A stretch of 31,011 nucleotides of DNA. Origin: DASREM01 sp035652095. Its GTDB lineage: Bacteria; Acidobacteriota; Terriglobia; Terriglobales; Acidobacteriaceae. Under the pieces are notes generated by a model. It was given only the letters and a program-made list of their open reading frames with translations. It was not told the DNA's origin and did not search any database. The stretch's first letter is position 1, and each line of letters begins with the position of its first letter. The position numbers were made by a program, and so were the translations under genes. This document shows positions 25,037-31,011 of this stretch, piece by piece. The stretch spans positions 1 to 31,011 of the forward strand of contig DASREM010000046.1 in the NCBI GenBank assembly GCA_035652095.1, given 5' to 3'.

Positions 25037-26554
25037 ATGCGACACACTTGCGTGTTTGTCCTTGCTGTTAGTCTGACCATCGCTTTCGTCACTGGCGTGT
25101 GTCAATCCCAGTTTGGCCCGTGTGGCGGCGAGGCTTCTAACAGCGTTGTGCAGTGCCCAACTTCCGATATACCTCTTCCATACGGCACGTTCAGCTCCAC
25201 GCCGCTAATGGACGGGACTCAAGCTCCTTGGGGCAATTACGGCGATGTAATTAGTTTGTATGGTGCATATGGCAATATCGAAAAGACGTCCTCCGCTCCG
25301 GCCTATAACCACTATAAATATGGAACGGATCTCGCTCCGGGAATCGTGCCGCTCTGCACTGACGGTTCACAACCTCAGCCGGGACAGAACTGCTCGAACA
25401 ACAATCAGCCCCCTGCGATCCTTTTTCTTTTCCTCGGCTTTTCTAATTGGGATATTGAGATTGGGGGCGGTGCTTACGACATCTGGGAGCAGGGGTATCC
25501 GTTTCCCGATCCGCAGCCAGGTCAGCCGTGTGCCACGACGTGCCCTAACCTTAACAATCCTGGTGGCGGAGCTCCATGGAACCAGCCCGGCCCGCCCGAT
25601 ACAATTGTCGAGAACTCGTTCCTCCGAATGATCTATCCCTCAAGGGGTGTGCTAAACGGAGTAGGCCCCCATGTGGTCGTCTTCAATGGAGCCCTCGGCA
25701 ACCAACTGCTTTCCGCTTGGGACGTTACGGCGCAATATGGGTATTACCGGCACAACGCGTGTCCGTTCTTACCGGGCGGCCCGAAAGACCCGGAGTGCAA
25801 CTATAAGCGGGTGGCAATCGCGCTTGCGAACAACGGGTTTTCGGAGCTGCAGGTACAAGCTGTTTTTTTCAAATCTGCTGACGGCTTCCCTCAGTGTGAT
25901 TTGCGGGGGATGTACTGTGCCATTGGCGTAAGCGAACCCGACGCATACACGTCGGAGCGATACTTAGGGGATATCGTGCGCTATCTCAAATGCTGCACAC
26001 TCGATGCAAACGGCAACTCCACCGGCATCAAGCGTTATCCGAATCTCAAGCAGGCTTTCCTTACCAGCCGGACCTATGGTGGATATGCGAAGAATCCTCT
26101 CGCATCCCCGCCTCCGAGTCCTCCGCCCGGTTGCCTTAATCCGGAACCATACGCCTTCGAGGAAGGGATTGCCGTACAGCGGCTCATTACTGCCCAGATT
26201 CGGCAAACCAACGGCATCCAAACTCCGGTAGACTCTTACGCGGGTCCGTTGGACTACAGCATGGCACCCTGGGTCGACTGGGGTCCATATTTGTGGACCG
26301 ATGGATTTAATGGGCGCAGCGATGGAGTTGTCTGGTGCGGGGGACAGAGCGATCCGAAATGCAACGAACATTACGATGTTAGGTGGGGGGATTTGCTGAA
26401 GCCTACAATTTACTGGGGCGACTACACGCATCCCAGTGCTTACGGGCAAGCTAAAGTGGCTAATCTCCTATTCCAATTCATAACAGGTACTTTCCCAACA
26501 GGTCACCCACAACAAACCATCTCTGACTGGGTGATGCCCTGGATCGGCGATTGA
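25037..26554 (+). CDS. Secreted SGNH-hydrolase-like protein
   Basis: 505 residues. A Sec signal peptide (about 1-24) precedes a Cys- and Pro-rich mature protein. NHYKYGTDLAPGIVPL and ILFLFLGFSNWDIEIGG place a GxSN motif where SGNH/GDSL hydrolases have their block III. VVVFNGALGNQL follows. The C-terminal DYTHPSAYGQAKVANLLFQF fits block V (DxxHP), which carries the catalytic Asp-His pair. I recall secreted proteins with this order in acidobacteria. The catalytic Ser block is not obvious, so activity as an esterase is uncertain. The gene is cargo between the two direct repeats and faces the HAF-repeat gene convergently. Confidence 0.55.
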   Translation: MRHTCVFVLAVSLTIAFVTGVCQSQFGPCGGEASNSVVQCPTSDIPLPYGTFSSTPLMDGTQAPWGNYGDVISLYGAYGNIEKTSSAPAYNHYKYGTDLAPGIVPLCTDGSQPQPGQNCSNNNQPPAILFLFLGFSNWDIEIGGGAYDIWEQGYPFPDPQPGQPCATTCPNLNNPGGGAPWNQPGPPDTIVENSFLRMIYPSRGVLNGVGPHVVVFNGALGNQLLSAWDVTAQYGYYRHNACPFLPGGPKDPECNYKRVAIALANNGFSELQVQAVFFKSADGFPQCDLRGMYCAIGVSEPDAYTSERYLGDIVRYLKCCTLDANGNSTGIKRYPNLKQAFLTSRTYGGYAKNPLASPPPSPPPGCLNPEPYAFEEGIAVQRLITAQIRQTNGIQTPVDSYAGPLDYSMAPWVDWGPYLWTDGFNGRSDGVVWCGGQSDPKCNEHYDVRWGDLLKPTIYWGDYTHPSAYGQAKVANLLFQFITGTFPTGHPQQTISDWVMPWIGD

Positions 26555-26563
26555 ACGGGTCAT

Positions 26564-26593
26564 GCGCAGAGGGAGCCTCGGCTTTCTCTGCGC
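26564..26593. terminator. Hairpin between convergent genes
   Basis: GCGCAGAG (26564-26571) pairs with CTCTGCGC (26586-26593) around a 14-nt loop. It sits in the 40-bp gap between two convergent stop codons. It lacks a clear U tract on either side, so bidirectional termination is likely but not certain. Confidence 0.5.
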
Positions 26594-26594
26594 C

Positions 26595-27515
26595 TCAGTT
26601 GACACCGCCTTCGTCATCAAACTCCACGACGCTGATAGCACTTGTCACGAATCCGTGGTACGTTCCGTCAGCCATGGTGTAAGACCCAACAATTATTCCG
26701 TTTGCGTTAATCCCCGAAGCAAATGTTCCCTCTGCACCTGGGTAGCTAAACGAGACATACTTGCCGCTGGAATACGCAAAGCCGCAGTACAAGCACTGAT
26801 AAGGTATGCTATACCATCCGACCACGACTCCATTATCGTTGATGCTCCATGCAGCAGTGACAGAAGCTCCGGGAAACTGGATGGATTGAAAGATTCCGTT
26901 GCGGTAGATGTATCCGTTGTCGTAGATTCCACTGGCTGTGTAGCCAACAATAGCCCCGCTGCTATTAATTCCCTCAGCTGAGGCGTAATTGTACTGCCCA
27001 GGAAATCTGACGGGCATATAATTGCCGCCGCGTGTCTGAAAACCTTTGGTTGCGTAGATTGTTTGACCTGCGGCCCCCACTACAGTCCCAGCATTATTGA
27101 TGCCGCGGCAGTACAGTATGGCGTACTTTGAGTTTTTCAAGGTCGCAAAGGACGTCCCGTCATACACAAACCCGATGGCGCTGGTACGTTGGCTAGGGAT
27201 CTGACTGGCAAACCCACTGATCATTCCAGAATCGTTTATACCGCCAGGCGAAGTGACTGCCATCCCGGGATAGTCGAAGAACGTGAATATCCCATTGCTA
27301 TAAAGGAATCCATGGTTATCTGCATTGATGTCCTGGCCGTAGACTCCGACCATGTCTCCAGCCTTATTTATTCCCGTAACAATTGTGAATCCGGCACCTG
27401 GAACATCAATTGGAGTGAATGTGAAGCTGACAGAGTTCACGGGAGCTTGCGCGCCCGAAAGCGGGACAAAAAACAGTGAGATGGTAAGCGTTAAGATAGC
27501 AGCAACACACCTCAT
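26595..27515 (-). CDS. Secreted HAF-repeat (GINNxGxIVG) beta-propeller-like protein
   Basis: 306 residues from ATG 27515, where AGGAGG lies 4 bp upstream; a longer in-frame start at 27545 lacks such a site. A Sec signal peptide covers about residues 1-22 (cleavage near SGAQA). The mature chain repeats a unit of about 40 residues: hydrophobic strand, GINxxGxIVG, short loop, GFxYxxGxF and FPGA. This is the extracellular HAF-type repeat, which is frequent in Acidobacteriota. No enzymatic motif is visible; a surface or adhesive role is possible. It is convergent with the SGNH-like gene and is island cargo. Confidence 0.75.
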   Translation of the reverse strand: MRCVAAILTLTISLFFVPLSGAQAPVNSVSFTFTPIDVPGAGFTIVTGINKAGDMVGVYGQDINADNHGFLYSNGIFTFFDYPGMAVTSPGGINDSGMISGFASQIPSQRTSAIGFVYDGTSFATLKNSKYAILYCRGINNAGTVVGAAGQTIYATKGFQTRGGNYMPVRFPGQYNYASAEGINSSGAIVGYTASGIYDNGYIYRNGIFQSIQFPGASVTAAWSINDNGVVVGWYSIPYQCLYCGFAYSSGKYVSFSYPGAEGTFASGINANGIIVGSYTMADGTYHGFVTSAISVVEFDDEGGVN

Positions 27516-28097
27516 AGAACCTCCTGACTTGCAAAAGGCCTTCACCCTAGTTCACCTATTCTGGCAGATCGCTGATCTGAAAACAGAGCCAGCAGATGTT
27601 CTAAAATTCCATGGTCGTCGCACAGGCGTCTATGCCATTCGTCACAGTGGGTCGTGATGCAATGATTTACCCGGCCAACTGCCAACCATTTCTCGCGTCG
27701 ATTTGCCTGTCGCTGGTGCTCTCCTTAGTACGATCCCGACCATTAACCCCACTCGTGTTGACTGCGAAAAGGGTTGTGAAGACAGCGCCGACACATCGAT
27801 CATCGTAAAGTTCAGTGAGCTTGCTTCACACTCGCTTGCGCCCGCAACATCTGGGTTGCGAAAGAGAGAGCCCAAACACCAGCGAACTTGTGGTGAGATT
27901 TCATAAGACCACCTGCTGGGGGCACACGGAAGCACATAATTTCCAAGGGATTATGTGCCCGGACTGCTGGGTCGTCAATTATGAGAGACCACCTCGCCGC
28001 CACCGCTCACCAAGTCTCCCTCCGTCCAAGACACTGGTCTGTGCGGCTTATCACAAAGGATTGTGACATCTTGGGAACAACAGCGGCAGGATACGTT
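27516..28097. other. Intergenic cargo region with one palindrome
   Basis: No frame is convincing. A 9-bp perfect stem, GCACATAAT (27932-27940) with ATTATGTGC (27950-27958) around a 9-nt loop, stands out because it is AT-rich in GC-rich surroundings. It has no U tract. The right end borders the second direct repeat. Confidence 0.4.
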
Positions 28098-28139
28098 GGG
28101 CTGAAATAGGCTTTCGCTCCCCAACTGCTCTCCTCGCAT
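28098..28139 (-). pseudogene. Excisionase gene remnant (first codons only)
   Basis: Read on the minus strand from ATG 28139, the sequence encodes MRGEQLGSE exactly as in the intact excisionase (ATG 24095). It then shifts frame through a missing T and loses similarity after about 42 bp. A purine-rich site still precedes the ATG. It shows that an excisionase once stood directly downstream of the intact QueC-like gene. Confidence 0.75.
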
Positions 28140-28463
28140 TTTTCCCTCTCTTGATTCAACAAGTTACTCCCTATGGCGGTGTGTCGAACCGCCAGTACCC
28201 CAGAGTCTTCTGTTGGCCGCCCCCACCCCGGGTTCGGCCACCGTTCAAAACTAGGTGGATTCTGGCCGGGATCAGTTCCGCAGGCAACACACGTCAGAGC
28301 CTGCGCGAGTGGGAATCTGCAGATTGGTCAGTGTTTATGCGGCTTTGGGGTTGCGAAAGTCTTACTCGCGCCGCACGAGTTGCGCGAGTTCACCAGGCCG
28401 CTCAGTTCGTCAAATTCATCCCGCAGATGGGTGATAAAGGACTGAAGCAGATCAGATAAGGCG
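28098..28463. repeat. Direct repeat copy B
   Basis: This is the second copy of 24055-24461. Its left part (28098-28139) contains about 14 codons of the excisionase start with a 1-nt deletion (CTTTCGCTCC versus CTTTTCGCTCC) that breaks the frame. Its right part is the genuine 3' end of the intact QueC-like gene. The distance between the copies is about 4.0 kb. Confidence 0.85.
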
Positions 28464-30283
28464 TAGCCGTCCATCCGGGTTTTTGCCCGTGTCTTTTCAT
28501 CTTGGATCTTCTTTCGCCAGGGGTCTCCGGCCTCGTAACCGCGTGGATATGTCGATACCGGGGCACTTTCCCACTTGGGCTTGACCCCACGCTCGTGAAG
28601 ATAAGCGCAGTAGGCCTTCCCCTTGAGTTCCCTGACGAGCGCGGCGAAAATGACAGTGTCTCGTTTGCGAGGCAGGCGATTGCTCTTCTTCGCAGTGCGT
28701 CCAAGCCTTCCAGGCTCAAACTTAGCAAGCACAGCGTCGAGTTTGCCTTCCATTCTTGTTACAACCGGCACCAATCGGTTCTCCGAGTCAGGGGGAATGT
28801 GTTGACTTCCCGATGCAAGTTCGGCACTTCCACGAAACTGCTCTTCGTGGTGTGAGCCAATGGCTAAAGCCAACAGTGAGGTACTGTCCAGCGTTCTATC
28901 GGAGAGCCTTGAGGCGTGTTCGTGCACTACCTGCTCCAAAACCCGAGTCACTACCTTCCCGTGCCGCTTGTGCATGGCGATGATTTTCTGTGCAGCTTCG
29001 CCCCGCTTGGCTTCATAGCGCACGGCCCGACTGATCTCGGCATTGAAGCGTTCCGCCAGTTGCTCTTCAGATCGCTGATTCAGTTCGATTCCATGGCGGG
29101 TGTAATCCACCGCAATCGCTCGGTCGAGATCTTTTTCACGCCGGCCGACGAAAACGTCGGAAGCGTAGTCGGCGGCGGGTTCGTAATCCAACATGCCCGC
29201 TGCTGTGACGGCGAATCGGCGATCGATACACTGGCTGCAAAGCCCACAATGGCGTTGGTCGTTGGATTTGAACATCGAGTGGGAACAAGAGCAGCTGTAG
29301 GGGATGAGGGGGGCAGCCTCATGAGTCGCGAGGCTGGCAACGACCTCGGTTTTTGTTTTGAAAGAGTACGGGTTATCAACAACGAACTCACGTCCCGTGA
29401 CAGCAGCACACAGTAAGGATAAAAGATGGAGGGTCACGGGATGCGTGGTGCGAGAGGCGCGTGCCCGGAGTGCTTCCTGGGCCAAAGGCAGATTCAAGCT
29501 CACGACGCCATTCTCGTAAAATCGCACTCCGCTGGCCTGAACCGACTGTGCAACCAGCGTACCGAGGGCAGCGAACAGGAAAGAACGAGTGCGCTGAGTC
29601 GATTCCTTGGCCGCCTTACTCTTGTTGACCCATACGGGAATGCGGATCAGGCGCTCGGGAAATTTCTCTTGCAGTTGGGTGAAAAGCCCTTGTTGGCGCG
29701 AATCCATCGTGGAAACTGGGCGATGGCTGACCAGCACTAGCCTGCCACCTTGCATGGCCGTTTCCACTGCGCCCGCAAGGGAATCCAATCCGCCAGAAAA
29801 CATGATCACGCGCTCGGGATGGTGAAAGGGCCACTTATCCTGGTCACCAAACGTGAAGTAGGGTTGATTTACGCGATCGCGATGCAAAGGCACGAACGTA
29901 AACGAATACTTGTCATTGGAAAGAAAATCCAACAAGTCTTCGAGTAGGCTTCTGACTTCTACTTTGTTCCAGAAAACAGTATCCCGCACTGGGATTACGA
30001 AGGCTAGATCACGTCCCCAAGGTTCCGTGCTGTCGTCGTTCGTCCATTTGTCTCCCCGATCAGTAGCACAATCCGCTGTGAAGACGTAAGCAGCTATTTC
30101 GAGGAAGTCGATAAGCCGGGGAGGCAGATCACGCCGGAAAACCTTGGCCACGTCCTGAAAGCGAATGTTTACGTTGGGGGTGCTCCCCACCGCGTCGAGA
30201 AGAACCCGCTGCCTTCCCCTCGACAGTAGATCGCTATCTGCGACTTTTGCTCCGCTGCAAAGGAATAGGCGGGGCTTAGTCAG
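28328..30283 (-). CDS. QueC-like defence protein (QatC/Cap9-like), probable CTG start
   Basis: 651 residues if read from CTG 30283. The first ordinary start (GTG 30190) would delete 31 residues (MTKPRLFLCSGAKVADSD...LLDAVG) that continue smoothly into GSTPNVN. The PP-loop motif FSGGLDS is at about 162-168. ENGVVSLNLP and RTTHP follow, then a zinc site with C333, C346, C349 and C352 (HCGLCSQC). Classical QueC makes preQ0 from carboxy-deazaguanine with ATP and is about 230 residues. This longer form with an N-terminal domain (DLPPRLIDFLEIAAYVFTAD) matches proteins of Qat and type IV CBASS antiphage systems, some reported to attach a deazapurine to a partner protein. A C-terminal domain with WRKKIQDEK (589-597) is additional. 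It overlaps the upstream gene by 4 bp. Confidence 0.82.
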   Translation of the reverse strand: MTKPRLFLCSGAKVADSDLLSRGRQRVLLDAVGSTPNVNIRFQDVAKVFRRDLPPRLIDFLEIAAYVFTADCATDRGDKWTNDDSTEPWGRDLAFVIPVRDTVFWNKVEVRSLLEDLLDFLSNDKYSFTFVPLHRDRVNQPYFTFGDQDKWPFHHPERVIMFSGGLDSLAGAVETAMQGGRLVLVSHRPVSTMDSRQQGLFTQLQEKFPERLIRIPVWVNKSKAAKESTQRTRSFLFAALGTLVAQSVQASGVRFYENGVVSLNLPLAQEALRARASRTTHPVTLHLLSLLCAAVTGREFVVDNPYSFKTKTEVVASLATHEAAPLIPYSCSCSHSMFKSNDQRHCGLCSQCIDRRFAVTAAGMLDYEPAADYASDVFVGRREKDLDRAIAVDYTRHGIELNQRSEEQLAERFNAEISRAVRYEAKRGEAAQKIIAMHKRHGKVVTRVLEQVVHEHASRLSDRTLDSTSLLALAIGSHHEEQFRGSAELASGSQHIPPDSENRLVPVVTRMEGKLDAVLAKFEPGRLGRTAKKSNRLPRKRDTVIFAALVRELKGKAYCAYLHERGVKPKWESAPVSTYPRGYEAGDPWRKKIQDEKTRAKTRMDGYALSDLLQSFITHLRDEFDELSGLVNSRNSCGASKTFATPKPHKH

Positions 30284-30872
30284 AACTCGCTCCCCTGCAG
30301 CTCAAGTTCAGTGCGCAGTTTCCTAACGGCTACCGCCAGGAAGCGCGATGAATTGCCAAGGCTGATTCCTTGTTCGTATTCTGTCTTCGAGTACCACTCG
30401 CCGCAAAAGTCCCTGACGATCCGCGCACTCTGCTCGCAATGTGTCCGTAGAGCCTCGTCAAACTGTGCAACGTCTCCCAAATCCTGCAGTCGCGGGCTGC
30501 CAAGCCTGGCCGCCGTTACCCGACTGAGATAGAAGTTGAGGAATCGGGCCACGAATCGTCCGAAAAAACGCTGCCCTAACTGACCAAACCCCTTCTTGGT
30601 CGAGAGCGAGCGCACGGCGTTTCGGACCTCCGCACTGCTGCCTCCGAACAGATTGACCGTCCTGGTGCCTGCAAGGCCCATAAGGGCCTCACCAGCCGAT
30701 TGCTGAGCCATCTCGCTCAGGTCGTTGGCGTGACGATTTCTCTTGCCCAGGTGTCGATCGATTGCGCTCTGCAGCTCCACGGTAAGGTCAAAAACGGTGC
30801 TGTCTTCTGATAAGCGAATCCCGTGCTCAGCGAGGGCACTTTCCCAATTGGATCTTCTTGAGGCAAGAGCCT
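30280..30872 (-). pseudogene. Partner gene of the QueC-like protein, N-terminus removed by the IS
   Basis: The frame runs from the IS boundary at 30872 to TGA 30282-30280 and gives about 197 native residues. They are mostly helical, with a small Gly-rich stretch (LAGTRTVNLFGG) and the helical segment KKGFGQLGQRFFGRFVARFLNFYLSR. The end reads GNSSRFLAVAVRKLRTELELQGSEF. I do not recognise the family. The stop overlaps the QueC-like start (CTGA), so the two are translationally coupled and probably one system, as with QatB-QatC. The only in-frame start upstream is a TTG inside the IS, so the gene is very likely inactive. Confidence 0.6.
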
Positions 30873-31011
30873 TGATCGGCTCCCCATTTTCTGAGACACA
30901 TTGAAGGTTAGTTTCCGGCAAAATCAACCAACGAAGGAAGGGGGATTTGCCGTGAAGAGGAAGCGCTTTTCTGTGGAGCAGATCGTAGGAGTGTTAAAGC
31001 AAGCCGAACTG
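30873..31011 (+). mobile_element. IS3-family insertion sequence, left end (partial, second copy)
   Basis: It starts TGATCGGCTCCCCATTTTC at 30873 and equals the reverse complement of 2-140. The element points out of the window. No target duplication can be checked because the other end of this copy is not in the window. Confidence 0.8.
30952..31011 (+). CDS. IS3-family transposase OrfA, N-terminal 20 residues (partial)
   Basis: GTG 30952 starts the same 20-residue N-terminus as the copy at 1-61. AAGGAAGGGGG lies upstream as ribosome binding site. The gene continues beyond the window. Confidence 0.75.
   Translation, partial: MKRKRFSVEQIVGVLKQAEL

Noticed and set aside
28328..30190. QueC-like gene starting at GTG 30190
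   Set aside because: No good ribosome binding site precedes it, and the 31 codons upstream look coding and connect to a CTGA overlap with the partner gene.

Overview
The window looks like a 31-kb piece of an Acidobacteriota chromosome, probably a Terriglobia/Koribacter-like organism. This is inferred from GC-rich coding, secreted Kelch-type and HAF-repeat proteins, a remnant of a secreted family I recall from acidobacteria, and dispersed hairpin repeats. It seems to be a whole assembly contig. Both ends carry the same 140-bp end of an IS3-family element in inverted orientation, and each copy cuts into a gene.

Region 1 (141-4404) holds a glycosyltransferase that lost its 5' part to the IS, a hairpin repeat, a B12-binding radical SAM enzyme, a secreted Kelch protein and a strong terminator.

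Region 2 (4586-9846) is the origin-type locus rsmG-parS-parA-parB. Four parS-like 16-mers (7477-7634) lie upstream of parA. The rsmG-parA spacer has been split by a complete 2.09-kb IS1595-family element (5326-7411). It has matching terminal repeats, an 8-bp target duplication (CAAATAAG) and two cargo genes besides the transposase.

Region 3 (9850-11378) is intergenic, with palindromic repeats and a 5'-truncated secreted-protein remnant.

Region 4 (11379-21949) is a tight eight-gene respiratory operon: iron-sulfur flavoprotein, Rieske protein, cytochrome b, hexaheme cytochrome c, Tat-exported NarG-type molybdoenzyme, NarH-like subunit, EbdC/SerC-like heme-b subunit and TorD/NarJ-like chaperone. 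It resembles the haloarchaeal outward-facing nitrate reductase cluster, which also has Rieske and cytochrome b genes. I infer a quinol-oxidising Rieske/cytochrome b module feeding an exported nitrate (or other oxyanion) reductase.

Region 5 (22200-31011) is a genomic island beside tRNA-Ser(GCT). It has a tyrosine integrase, a small basic protein, an excisionase, two secreted-protein genes, and a QueC-like protein of the kind found in antiphage systems (QatC/Cap9-like). The QueC-like gene overlaps a partner gene truncated by the IS, and it appears to start at CTG. A direct repeat (24055-24461 and 28098-28463) carries the excisionase start plus the 3' end of the QueC-like gene. It brackets the secreted-protein genes and suggests two tandem or recombined island copies.
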